Under the pieces are notes generated by a model. It worked only from the letters and a program-made list of their open reading frames with translations, had not been told where the DNA came from and ran no database searches. A DNA stretch of 64,000 bases from Pseudoxanthomonas sp. 3HH-4 (GTDB lineage Bacteria; Pseudomonadota; Gammaproteobacteria; Xanthomonadales; Xanthomonadaceae): the NCBI RefSeq assembly GCF_006716465.1, contig NZ_VFPB01000004.1, positions 327,526 through 391,525 of the forward strand. The letters run 5' to 3'. The stretch's first letter is position 1. Each line of letters starts with the position of its first letter. The position numbers were made by a program, and so were the translations under genes. Below, piece by piece: positions 11,973 through 21,537 of this stretch.

Positions 11973-12069
11973 CTGCCCCCGCGGCGCCGCCAAGGTCAAC
12001 CAGCGGCATACGCCCGCGGATGGTCGCGGGTTACAATTGGTATTCAAGTACGTATGCCGAGGGGTACCC

Positions 12070-13218
<1,149 letters not shown>

Positions 13219-13241
13219 ATCCAGCGCCTCCGGAGAACGAG

Positions 13242-13267
13242 CGCCGCCCCAAGGGCGGCGTTTTTTT
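13242..13267 (+). terminator. Rho-independent terminator after acyl-CoA dehydrogenase
   Basis: An 8-bp perfect stem CGCCGCCC/GGGCGGCG with a three-base loop, followed by seven T. Confidence 0.93.
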
Positions 13268-13392
13268 GTCCGCAGGTCCGTGAGCGGGGCCACATCGCGA
13301 CCCCCATCTTTTGTCATGGGACTGTGCGGGACGGGTTGGGTAAAGTGTCCGAATGCGGGGGTCTGTCCTCCGTATCCTTCCTGGAGACCCCG

Positions 13393-15270
13393 ATGCGCAA
13401 AACCCTGATCGCCTGTGCCCTCGCACTTGCCCTGACCGCCTGCGACCGCGCCGCTACGCCGGATACCGGCGCTGCAGGCACCCCTGCCGTCGCCGCGTCC
13501 GCCGCCGACATCGCCGCCGAGAGCCAGCGGCTGAATGCATGGTTCGAAACCAAGTACGAGGAACAGTTGAAGTTCAGTCCTATCCAGCTGACCTTCCAGG
13601 GTCGCAAGGACCTGTACGACCAGGTGGACGACATGTCCGAACAGTCGCAGCGCGATCAGGTGGCCTGGGCCAAGGCCAGCGTCGAGGAGATGGAGAAGAC
13701 CTTCGACTACGCCAAGCTCGACGACGAAACCAAGTTCTCTTACGACCTATGGAAGCTGCAGTACGAGAACGCACGTGATGGCCTGCAGTTCCTGCAGGAC
13801 GGCTATGCCTTCGACCAGATGAACGGTGCGCAGGGTTTCTGGCCGACGTTCCTGATCAGCTTCCACAAGGTGGATGAAGAGGCGGACTACACAGCCTACA
13901 TCGCCCGCCTGAAGGCGACGCAGCGCGCCTTCGGACAGTTGCTTGATCGCGCGCGCGCCTCCGCCGGGCAGGACATCCGTCCGCCGAAGTTCGCCTACGA
14001 AGGCGTGATCGACCAGGCTAAGAAAGTCATCACCGGTGCGCCGTTCTCGGCCGGCAAGGACTCCGCGATCTGGGCCGACGCGCAGGCCAAGGCCGATGCG
14101 CTGGTCAAGGCCGGCAAGATCGATGCCGCTCGCGCAACGGCGCTGAAGGATGAAGCGCGCAAGGCGCTGATGGAGCAGTTCAAGCCAGCGTACGAGGGCG
14201 TGATCGCGTGGAGCGAGGAAGAACTGCCGAAGGCCGCCGTCAACGCCACCGGTGTCGGCAGCACGCACAAGAACGGCAAGGCGTATTACGAGTATCAGCT
14301 GCGGCAGATGACCACCACTGGCATGACGGCCGAGGAGATCCATGCGCTGGGCCTGAAGGAAGTGGAGCGCATCAAGGGCGAGATGTCGGCGCTGAAGGAC
14401 AAGGTGGGCTTCAAGGGGGACCTGGATGCCTTCTTCGCCTTCATCGACAGCGATGCGCAGTTCAAGTATCCCAACACCGATGCCGGCCGCCAGGCCTATA
14501 TCGATGACGCCACGGCGGCCATCGACAACATCAAGAAGGTGCTCCCGGACTACTTCGGTCTGTTGCCGAAGGCCGACCTGGTGGTCAAGCGCGTGGAGCC
14601 GTTCCGTGAGCAGGACGGCGCGGCGCAGCACTACTACCCGGGCACGCCCGATGGTTCGCGCCCGGGCGTGTACTACGCGCATCTGTCCGACATGAACGCG
14701 ATGCCCAAGCCGGAGCTCGAGGTCATCGCGTACCACGAGGGCCTGCCGGGTCACCACATGCAGATCGCCATCGCGCAGGAGCTGACCGGCGTGCCGAAGT
14801 TCCGCACGCAGTACGGCGTCACCGCGTATGCGGAAGGCTGGGGTCTGTATTCGGAATGGCTGGCGAAGGAAATGCCGGGAACCTACAAGGACCCGTACTC
14901 CGAGTTCGGTCGCCTGAGTTCCGAGATGTGGCGCGCGATCCGCCTAGTGGTGGACACCGGCCTGCATGCCAAGGGCTGGACCGAGCAGCAGGCGGTGGAG
15001 TACTTCGACGCCAACAGCGCGGTGCCGCGGGCGGCGATCGAGTCCGAGGTGAAGCGCTACCTGATCATGCCGGGGCAGGCCACGGCCTACAAGATCGGCA
15101 TGATCAAGATCCAGGACCTGCGCAGGAAGGCGGAAACCGAACTCGGCGACAAGTTCGACATCAAGGGATTCCACGACACCGTGCTCGGTGGCGGCGCGCT
15201 TCCGCTGACGTTGCTGGAGCGTCGCGTTGATCAGTGGATCGCGAAGCAGAAGGCGGCCAAGCCGGCCTGA
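13393..15270 (+). CDS. DUF885 family lipoprotein, putative metallopeptidase
   Basis: A 625-residue protein. The N terminus is a lipoprotein signal (LIACALALALTAC, lipid-acceptor Cys near residue 17). The long DUF885 domain carries the motif YHEGLPGHHMQ, with His448, Glu449, His454 and His455 as candidate zinc-binding and catalytic residues. It is probably anchored in the outer membrane facing the periplasm. Members of this family have been proposed to be carboxypeptidase-like metalloproteases, which is not demonstrated here. The ATG at 13393 follows GGAG and begins the signal peptide directly; the upstream start at 13324 does not. Confidence 0.88.
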   Translation: MRKTLIACALALALTACDRAATPDTGAAGTPAVAASAADIAAESQRLNAWFETKYEEQLKFSPIQLTFQGRKDLYDQVDDMSEQSQRDQVAWAKASVEEMEKTFDYAKLDDETKFSYDLWKLQYENARDGLQFLQDGYAFDQMNGAQGFWPTFLISFHKVDEEADYTAYIARLKATQRAFGQLLDRARASAGQDIRPPKFAYEGVIDQAKKVITGAPFSAGKDSAIWADAQAKADALVKAGKIDAARATALKDEARKALMEQFKPAYEGVIAWSEEELPKAAVNATGVGSTHKNGKAYYEYQLRQMTTTGMTAEEIHALGLKEVERIKGEMSALKDKVGFKGDLDAFFAFIDSDAQFKYPNTDAGRQAYIDDATAAIDNIKKVLPDYFGLLPKADLVVKRVEPFREQDGAAQHYYPGTPDGSRPGVYYAHLSDMNAMPKPELEVIAYHEGLPGHHMQIAIAQELTGVPKFRTQYGVTAYAEGWGLYSEWLAKEMPGTYKDPYSEFGRLSSEMWRAIRLVVDTGLHAKGWTEQQAVEYFDANSAVPRAAIESEVKRYLIMPGQATAYKIGMIKIQDLRRKAETELGDKFDIKGFHDTVLGGGALPLTLLERRVDQWIAKQKAAKPA

Positions 15271-15291
15271 TCGTCGATCTCCAGTGGTACC

Positions 15292-15324
15292 AAGAACCCC
15301 GGCGTCGCGCCGGGGTTCTTGTTT
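15292..15324. terminator. bidirectional terminator between DUF885 and qorB genes
   Basis: A 13-bp perfect stem AAGAACCCCGGCG/CGCCGGGGTTCTT around a TCG loop, with a T-rich tail on the plus strand (GTTTT). It serves the two convergent genes. Confidence 0.85.
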
Positions 15325-15330
15325 TCGGAC

Positions 15331-16233
15331 TCAGTGCGCCTTGGTCAGCAGGTCGAGGTTTGCCGGCAGCCACGCATCCAGTGCGGTCGGCGAGCGGCCG
15401 GTGAGCTGGCGGTAGTCGTCCGTGACCTCGCCGAGATCGCCGGCAGCGGTCGCGGCGTCGAACGAGGCGAACACGTCGGCCAGCACCGGCGGAAAGCCGT
15501 GCGCTTTCAGGCCTTCGATCAACTTCTCTGGCGTGATGTCGACGACGGCAAGCGGCTTGCCGGTGAGTGCCGAGACGCGCGTGGCGACGTCGCGCGCCGA
15601 CCACGCCTGTTCGCCGGTCAAGGTGAGGATCTGGTTCGACGTATCCTCGGATGACAGTGCTACCGCCGCGGCGTGGGCCAGATCTTCGCGCGCGATATAG
15701 GCGATGCGTCCTTCGCCCGCCGCCGTCGCCCACTCACCGGACGCCAAGGCGCCCGGCACGGAATAGGCGAGGTTCTCGAAGTACCAGGCGTTGCGGAGCA
15801 CCGTCCAGCCCAGCGACGATGCGGACAGAGCCTCTTCGGTGCCCCAGTGGTCGGGCGCGAATGACACGTGCGATGTGGCGGCCGACGGCAGCGAGGTATA
15901 GACGACATGCCCGACGCCCACGTCTGCGGCAGTCTGCACGGCGGCGCGGTGCTGGGCGAGGCGCTTGCCCGGTTCCATCAAGGCATCGGTGCTGACGAGC
16001 AACAGCCGGTCGGCCCCGGCGAAGGCGGCCGCCAGCGTGGCCGGCTGGTCGAAATCGGCGGAACGCACGGTCACGCCGCGCGCCGCCAGGTCCGCCAGCG
16101 ATTCCGGGGTGCGACTGGTGACGATGAGTCGGTCGGCAGGAATCTGCAGCGTATCCAGCAGATGGCGGACGACGGCGCTGCCGAGCTGTCCGGAAGCGCC
16201 GGTGACCAGCAGGGTGGGGGCGGGGGCATTCAT
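15331..16233 (-). CDS. qorB: NAD(P)H-dependent quinone oxidoreductase, QorB/NmrA type
   Basis: A 300-residue atypical SDR with an N-terminal dinucleotide site (LLVTGASGQLGSAVV, residues 8-22) and the QOR2 pattern HVVYTSLP, with LGWTVLRNAWYFEN further on. E. coli QorB (YtfG) reduces quinones with NADPH. As in E. coli it is paired with a divergent HxlR-type regulator, here on the right-hand side. The ATG follows AGGAG. GTAAC half sites upstream (16251-16343) are candidate operator sequences. Confidence 0.88.
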   Translation of the reverse strand: MNAPAPTLLVTGASGQLGSAVVRHLLDTLQIPADRLIVTSRTPESLADLAARGVTVRSADFDQPATLAAAFAGADRLLLVSTDALMEPGKRLAQHRAAVQTAADVGVGHVVYTSLPSAATSHVSFAPDHWGTEEALSASSLGWTVLRNAWYFENLAYSVPGALASGEWATAAGEGRIAYIAREDLAHAAAVALSSEDTSNQILTLTGEQAWSARDVATRVSALTGKPLAVVDITPEKLIEGLKAHGFPPVLADVFASFDAATAAGDLGEVTDDYRQLTGRSPTALDAWLPANLDLLTKAH

Positions 16234-16250
16234 GACAGGCTCCTGTTTCA

Positions 16251-16343
16251 GTAACGGAAAGGACGTTGGTTACGATATGGTAGTAAAGGCTGCCGCACCC
16301 ACAAGCAGGGAGCTTGAAGTAACCGGGTTACCGGTCAGTAACC
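16251..16343. promoter_or_regulatory. five GTAAC/GTTAC half sites between qorB and the HxlR gene
   Basis: GTAAC occurs at 16251-16255, 16319-16323 and 16338-16342, and its complement GTTAC at 16269-16273 and 16327-16331. The right-hand group forms GTAAC-CGG-GTTAC and GTTAC-N6-GTAAC arrangements and ends right at the HxlR start codon; the left-hand pair lies 18 bases from the qorB start. This is a plausible HxlR operator array covering both promoters (inference). Confidence 0.55.
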
Positions 16344-16745
16344 ATGCCCTCGAGTCGGACCATGACCCTGCATCGCCAATCGCTGATCCTCGTCGAAAAC
16401 TGCCCTATCCGCGATGTGCTGGACCGGCTGGGCGACCGTTGGACGGTTCTGGTCCTGCACGAGCTGTCGGCGGGGACGCTTCGCTTTTCGGAGATTCGCA
16501 AGCGCATCGCCGACATCTCGCCACGCATGCTGGCCCAGACGCTGCGGCACCTGGAACAGGACGGGCTGGTCAGCCGCGAGGTATTCCCGACGGTGCCGCC
16601 GCGCGTGGATTACGCGCTGACGTCGCTGGGGCTGTCGTTCTTCGAGCGGGTGGAGATGCTGGCGCAGTGGGCCTCCGATCACCATGACGAAGTCCGCGCT
16701 GCGCGCAGGGCCTACATCGCGCCGGCGGCGAACGCGCCGAAGTAG
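16344..16745 (+). CDS. HxlR-family transcriptional regulator (YtfH/QorR-like)
   Basis: A 133-residue winged-helix protein with the HxlR pattern CPIRDVLDRLGDRWTVLVLHEL and RISPRMLAQTL-like recognition region (ISPRMLAQTLRHLEQDGLVSRE). The Cys in ENCPIR is in the position of the redox-sensing Cys of QorR and HypR, so the protein may sense quinones or disulfide stress. It is divergent from qorB and probably represses both genes. The start at 16344 has no clear ribosome binding site; ATG at 16362 is an alternative that removes six residues. Confidence 0.88.
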   Translation: MPSSRTMTLHRQSLILVENCPIRDVLDRLGDRWTVLVLHELSAGTLRFSEIRKRIADISPRMLAQTLRHLEQDGLVSREVFPTVPPRVDYALTSLGLSFFERVEMLAQWASDHHDEVRAARRAYIAPAANAPK

Positions 16746-16819
16746 ATGCTTTGCAGGAAGGGCTCCAGCCCGGAAGGCCGACGCGGCACGTAGACGGTCG
16801 GGGCTGAAGTCCCTGCTCC

Positions 16820-16847
16820 AAAAAAAGCCCCGGCATGGCCGGGGCTT
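16820..16847 (-). terminator. terminator of the first RND operon
   Basis: A 10-bp stem AAGCCCCGGC/GCCGGGGCTT with a three-base loop. On the minus strand it runs into a T tract (complement of seven A at 16820-16826), downstream of the RND permease gene. Confidence 0.85.
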
Positions 16848-16873
16848 CTTCATTCCATCGACTGCATGCCTGG

Positions 16874-19800
16874 TCAATGCCCGTGCACGGGCTCAGCATC
16901 CACTGATGGCAACGCATCATCCGCATCCTTGCTGTCGTGCGCGTGGTCGCGGGCCAGGTACAGGTAGAACGCCGGCAGCACGAACAGGGTGAACAACGTA
17001 CCGATGGTCATGCCCGAGGCGATCACCACGCCCATCGAGAAGCGCGACGCCGCACCCGGGCCGCTGGCGATCAGCAGCGGGATCATCGCGAATACCAGCG
17101 CGGCGGTGGTCATCAGCACCGGGCGCAGGCGGATGGCGGCCGCTTCCTCGATCGCTTCGCGCTTGGACAGGCCACGCTCGATCTGCAGCTTGTTGGCGAA
17201 CTCCACGATCAGGATGCCGTGCTTGGAGATCACGCCTACCAACGTCACCAGGCCCACCTGGGTGTAGATGTTGATGCTCATGCCTGGGAAGGCTTCGATC
17301 TGCATCATGCCCAGGATGCCGCTGAGGATCGCCAGCACGTTCACCGTCAACAGCGCGCCGCAGATCGCCATCGGCACGGTCAACAGCATGATCAGCGCAT
17401 CGCGGAAGCTCTCGAACTGGGCCGCCAGCACCAGGAAGATCACGATCAGCGCCAGTGCCAGCGTGACCAACATCGCCGCGCCTTCCTGCTTGTACTGCCG
17501 CGACTCGCCCGCGTAGTCCACCGAGTATCCCTGTGGCAGCACTTCCTTCGCGGCCTGTTCGAGGATCGCCAGTGCCTCGCCCTTGCTGACGCCGGGGCGC
17601 GGGGCGAAGGTGATGGACACCGCGTTGAGCTGCTGGAAGCGCTTGAGTGATTGAGGCTGCGCGCTTTCCTTCAGGGTCACGAGGGTGGACAGCGGAATCA
17701 GCTCGCCGTCGCGGGTGCGGGTGTAATAGTTCTCCAGGTCGCTGGCGTTGAGGCGGTCGCTGCGCTGCACCTGCGGGATCACCAGGTACGAGCGGTTCTG
17801 CATCGCGAAGCGGTTGGTATAGCCACCGGACAGCATCGCCGCCATGTCGGCCGCCAGCGTACGCATGTCGATGCCCAGGCTGGCGGCCTTGTCGCGGTCG
17901 ATGTTGACCTCGATGCGCGGCTTGTCGATCTTCAGGTCCTTGTCCAGGAAGATGAAGCGCTTGCTCTCCATCGCCTTCATCAGGATCTGGTCGGCCAGTT
18001 CCGCCAGCTGGCTCAGGTCGCCCACGCCGCCGATGACGAACTCACCGCCGCCGCCGTCGCCGCCCGCGCTGGGCAGGGAGGGCGGGACCAAGGCGAAGAT
18101 GTTCAGGCCGCTGACCTGGCTCATCTTGGGCTGCAGTTCCTGCTGCAGCACCGCGTTGGTCGAACGATCACGCTCGCTCCAGGGCTTCAGCACGAATCCG
18201 GCCATTGCCATCGGGCTTGCACCGCCGCCGCTGCCGCCAAAACCACCGTTGAACAGGAAGTAGTCCTGCACCTCCGGCACGCCCTTGGCGATGGCGGTCA
18301 CTTCCTCGGTGTAGCGCTCGACGTAGTCCAGCGTGGAATAGGGGTCCGCGCTGGCGACGGAGAAGATGAAGCCTTCGTCCTCCAGCGGCGCCGGCTCCTT
18401 GGGCGCGGTCATGTACAGGAACACGCACGACACCAGCACCAGGATGCCGAACACGCCGATCACCGACTTGGTTTCCATCGTGCCGTGCAGGCGGCGCTGG
18501 TAGCCGGCATTGATCTTCTCGAAGCGCTCGTCCAGCCACTTCTCCAGCTTGCCCTTGCCGCCTTCGCTGTGCGGCTTGAGGATCTTGGCGCACATCATCG
18601 GGGTCAGCGTCAGCGCGATGACACCGGACAACAGCACCGAGCCGGCCAGGGTGAAAGCGAATTCGGTGAACAGCACCCCGGTCATGCCACCCTGGAAGCC
18701 GATCGGCAGGTACACCGCCACCAGCGTGGTGGTCATGGCCACGACCGGCCAGGCCAGTTCGCGTGCGCCCTTGATGGCCGCCTCGTACGGCGACATGCCT
18801 TCCTCGATGTGCCGATGGATGTTTTCAAGCACGATGATGGCGTCATCCACCACGATGCCGATCGCCAGCACCATCGCCAGCAGGGTCAGCAGGTTGATGG
18901 TGAAACCCATCAACAGCATCAGGAACAGCGCGCCCACCAGCGACAGCGGCACCGTCACCGCGGGGATCAGCACGCTGCGCAGCGAGCCCAGGAACAGGAA
19001 GATCACCACGATCACGATGATCACCGCTTCCACGATGGTGCTGACGACCTCGTCGATGGCGTCCTGGATCTGCTCGGTGCTGTCGTAGGGGATCGTGGCC
19101 TTGATGCCTTCCGGCAGCTGGGGGACGATCTCGTTGTCCCACAGCGTACGCACGTCCTTGATGACGTCCAGCGAGTTCGCGTCCGGCGACACGAAGATGC
19201 CCATGAACGTGGCGGCTTCGCCGTTGATGCGGACCGATGTGCCGTAGCTCTCCGAGCCCAGCTGCACGTCCGCCACGTCGCCGAGCCGCACGATGGCGCC
19301 GTTCTGCTCGCGGATGATGAGCTGGCGGAACTCGTCGGCATTGCGCAGGTCGGTGCGCGCGGTCATGTCGATGGCGACCATCTGGCCCTTGGTCGAGCCC
19401 ACCGCCGCCAGCACGTTGTTCGACGACAAGGCCGTGGACACATCGCTGGCGGTCACCTGCAGCGCCGTCATGCGGTCCGGCTTCAGCCACACGCGCATGG
19501 CGAACGTGCCGGCGCCGAGGATGTCGGCGCGCTGCACGCCGGACACGGTGACCAGCTTGGGCTGGACGACGCGGGTCAGGTAGTCGGTGATCTGGTTGTT
19601 GTCCAGTGTCTCGCTGGCGAAAGACACGTACATCGCCGCGATCTGCTGGCCCTGCTGCAGATCGATCACCGGATCCTCGGATTCCGGCGGCAACTGGCCG
19701 CGCATCTTGTTGACCTTGGCGGCGATCTGGGTGAGCGCCTCGTTCGGGTCCTGGTCAAGCTTGATGTAAGCCTGGATCACGCTGGCACCGGCCGAACTGG

Positions 19801-20047
19801 TCGAGCTGAGGTACTCGATGCCTTCGGCGCTGGCCACCTCGCGCTCCAGCGGCGTGGTGATGAAGCCCTGGATCAGGTCGGCGTCGGCACCGTAGTAGGT
19901 GGTGCTGATGTTCACTACGGCGTTGCGCAGTTCCGGGTACTGGCGCACGTTCAATTCGGTGAACGAGCGCAGGCCGAACAGCAGGATGAAGAGGCTGACG
20001 ACGATCGCCAGCACCGGCTTGTTGATGAAGATGTCGGTGAATTTCAT
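16874..20047 (-). CDS. RND efflux transporter permease subunit (HAE1 family, MexI/MdtB-like)
   Basis: A 1057-residue inner-membrane proton/drug antiporter with 12 predicted membrane helices and two large periplasmic loops. The proton-relay aspartates are Asp401-Asp402 in GIVVDDAIIVLEN (helix 4). The start MKFTDIFINKPVLAIVVSLF is the canonical first helix. It exports drugs or other small hydrophobic compounds with a periplasmic adaptor and an outer-membrane channel. The adaptor gene is 12 bases upstream in the same operon; no outer-membrane factor is encoded, so it must borrow one. It lacks the specific landmarks of AcrB (residue pattern differs in the porter domain), so the substrate is open. 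Confidence 0.95.
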   Translation of the reverse strand: MKFTDIFINKPVLAIVVSLFILLFGLRSFTELNVRQYPELRNAVVNISTTYYGADADLIQGFITTPLEREVASAEGIEYLSSTSSAGASVIQAYIKLDQDPNEALTQIAAKVNKMRGQLPPESEDPVIDLQQGQQIAAMYVSFASETLDNNQITDYLTRVVQPKLVTVSGVQRADILGAGTFAMRVWLKPDRMTALQVTASDVSTALSSNNVLAAVGSTKGQMVAIDMTARTDLRNADEFRQLIIREQNGAIVRLGDVADVQLGSESYGTSVRINGEAATFMGIFVSPDANSLDVIKDVRTLWDNEIVPQLPEGIKATIPYDSTEQIQDAIDEVVSTIVEAVIIVIVVIFLFLGSLRSVLIPAVTVPLSLVGALFLMLLMGFTINLLTLLAMVLAIGIVVDDAIIVLENIHRHIEEGMSPYEAAIKGARELAWPVVAMTTTLVAVYLPIGFQGGMTGVLFTEFAFTLAGSVLLSGVIALTLTPMMCAKILKPHSEGGKGKLEKWLDERFEKINAGYQRRLHGTMETKSVIGVFGILVLVSCVFLYMTAPKEPAPLEDEGFIFSVASADPYSTLDYVERYTEEVTAIAKGVPEVQDYFLFNGGFGGSGGGASPMAMAGFVLKPWSERDRSTNAVLQQELQPKMSQVSGLNIFALVPPSLPSAGGDGGGGEFVIGGVGDLSQLAELADQILMKAMESKRFIFLDKDLKIDKPRIEVNIDRDKAASLGIDMRTLAADMAAMLSGGYTNRFAMQNRSYLVIPQVQRSDRLNASDLENYYTRTRDGELIPLSTLVTLKESAQPQSLKRFQQLNAVSITFAPRPGVSKGEALAILEQAAKEVLPQGYSVDYAGESRQYKQEGAAMLVTLALALIVIFLVLAAQFESFRDALIMLLTVPMAICGALLTVNVLAILSGILGMMQIEAFPGMSINIYTQVGLVTLVGVISKHGILIVEFANKLQIERGLSKREAIEEAAAIRLRPVLMTTAALVFAMIPLLIASGPGAASRFSMGVVIASGMTIGTLFTLFVLPAFYLYLARDHAHDSKDADDALPSVDAEPVHGH

Positions 20048-20059
20048 GCCGTCGCTCCG

Positions 20060-21256
20060 TCAACGGTTTTCGGGCTTGGGCTGGGCCTCGGTCACCGGCT
20101 GCACCTTGTTGTTGACCACCACCTCGGCATCGTTGCGTAGCTTCAGCAGGCCGCTGGTGGCCACGCGTTCGCCTGGCTTCAGGCCCTCGGTGACGGCGAT
20201 AAGGTCGCCGCGGGTGGCGCCGGTCTTCACGAAGCGCTGGCGCACCACGAGCTTCTTGCCGGTCAGCGGCTTGCCTTGCATGTCCTTCTCGCCTTCCGCG
20301 CGCTGCACTTCCTGGATCACGTACACCGCATTGCCGTAGGGGTTGAAGCTGATCGCGGTCTGCGGCACCACCACCACCTTCCGGCTGTCGCCGGTGTCGA
20401 AGCCGACGTGCGCGAACGCGCCCGGACGCAGGTTGTACTCCGGGTTGGCCAGCGTCGCCTGCACCTTGAAGTTGCGCGTGGCCGGATCGACCTGCGGTTC
20501 CACCGCCGTGACTTCGCCTTCGAACACCTGGCCTGGCAGGGCGTCCACGGTTGCACGGACCTTCGCACCCGGCAGCACCTGGCCCACGCGTTGCTCGGGC
20601 AGGGTGAAGTCGAGGTAGATCGGGTCCAGTGCCTGCAGGCTGACGATGGCATCGCCCGGCGTGAGGTACTGGCCCAGGTTGACCTTGCGGATGCCCAGCA
20701 CACCGTCGAACGGAGCACGGATGGTCTTCTGCGCGATCAGGGCGCGCTGGGCCTCCACCTGCGCGAGCGACGTGGCGGCCACGGTGGCGCGCTCTTCCGC
20801 TTCGGCTTGCGAGACCAGCTTGTCGCGCGCCAGGGCCTGCCAACGGTCGCGCTGCACCGCCGCCAGTTTGGCGGAGGCTTCCAGCGACTTCATCACGGCC
20901 AGTTCGTTGGCCGTGTTGAGCTGGGCCAGCACGGTGCCGGCCTTGACCGGCTTGCCGACGTCGATGGACAGGCTGCGTACCACGCCCCCGGCCTCGGTGG
21001 TCACGTCGGTGCCGTTGATGGCCACGAAGGTACCTACGGCCTGCTGAGCGTCGACCCAGTCCTCCTGCTTGGCAGTCCAGTCGGTCACCGCCGCGGCCGG
21101 CTGCGGCATATTGTCGAAGAAATCGTTCATGCCCTTGCCCATGATCGCCTTGACGGCGAACACGCCGCCGAAGATCACCACGACGGCGATCAGCATCAGG
21201 ATCATGCGGCGAGTGGTGGAGGGCGTTTTCCTTGCGGTCGGATCTTTCCGTGTCAT
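20060..21256 (-). CDS. RND efflux periplasmic adaptor subunit (membrane fusion protein), signal-anchor type
   Basis: A 398-residue adaptor linking the permease to an outer-membrane channel. A single N-terminal membrane anchor (MILMLIAVVVIFGGVFAV) follows a basic start. The barrel-sandwich/lipoyl halves (GGVVRSLSIDVGKPVKAGTVLAQL and KTIRAPFDGVLGIRKVNLGQYL) flank a short helical hairpin, and beta-barrel and membrane-proximal domains follow. It has no lipobox, unlike the adaptor of the neighbouring pump. I place the start at the ATG at 21254-21256; the longer open frame upstream lacks homology. The gene is followed 12 bases later by the permease. No regulator gene is attached to this operon. Confidence 0.92.
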   Translation of the reverse strand: MTRKDPTARKTPSTTRRMILMLIAVVVIFGGVFAVKAIMGKGMNDFFDNMPQPAAAVTDWTAKQEDWVDAQQAVGTFVAINGTDVTTEAGGVVRSLSIDVGKPVKAGTVLAQLNTANELAVMKSLEASAKLAAVQRDRWQALARDKLVSQAEAEERATVAATSLAQVEAQRALIAQKTIRAPFDGVLGIRKVNLGQYLTPGDAIVSLQALDPIYLDFTLPEQRVGQVLPGAKVRATVDALPGQVFEGEVTAVEPQVDPATRNFKVQATLANPEYNLRPGAFAHVGFDTGDSRKVVVVPQTAISFNPYGNAVYVIQEVQRAEGEKDMQGKPLTGKKLVVRQRFVKTGATRGDLIAVTEGLKPGERVATSGLLKLRNDAEVVVNNKVQPVTEAQPKPENR

Positions 21257-21495
21257 GGAGTGGTCTTCGTCAAGTCGGGGGAAGTCGTCAGGTCGACGAA
21301 CGAGCAGCGTCGCGATCGACATGATCAATCGCCGGATTATCACGGATTGAGACCGGCACACATAGTGCAGGAAGGCATGACGGGTGGGCGGGCACGGACC
21401 GTCGCGCGTGAGGGGCGCTCAACGGGCCCCGGGCGAGGGCTTCGCGGACAGCCGGGCAACCTCTGCGTCCGCGATGTCGTGGCCTGCAAAAAGGA

Positions 21496-21520
21496 AGAGC
21501 CCCGGCATGGCCGGGGCTCT
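21496..21520 (-). terminator. terminator of the second RND operon
   Basis: An 11-bp stem AGAGCCCCGGC/GCCGGGGCTCT with a three-base loop and a T-rich stretch on the minus strand. Its core GCCCCGGCATGGCCGGGGC is identical to the terminator at 16825-16847. Confidence 0.82.
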
Positions 21521-21537
21521 CTGTTCCTTCATTCCCC

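Noticed and set aside
11942-12069. Possible SAM, SAH or cobalamin riboswitch before the methionine operon
   Set aside because: Only 128 bases separate the two divergent genes. Most of that is needed for promoters, and no riboswitch-like stems beyond the operator dyad were seen.
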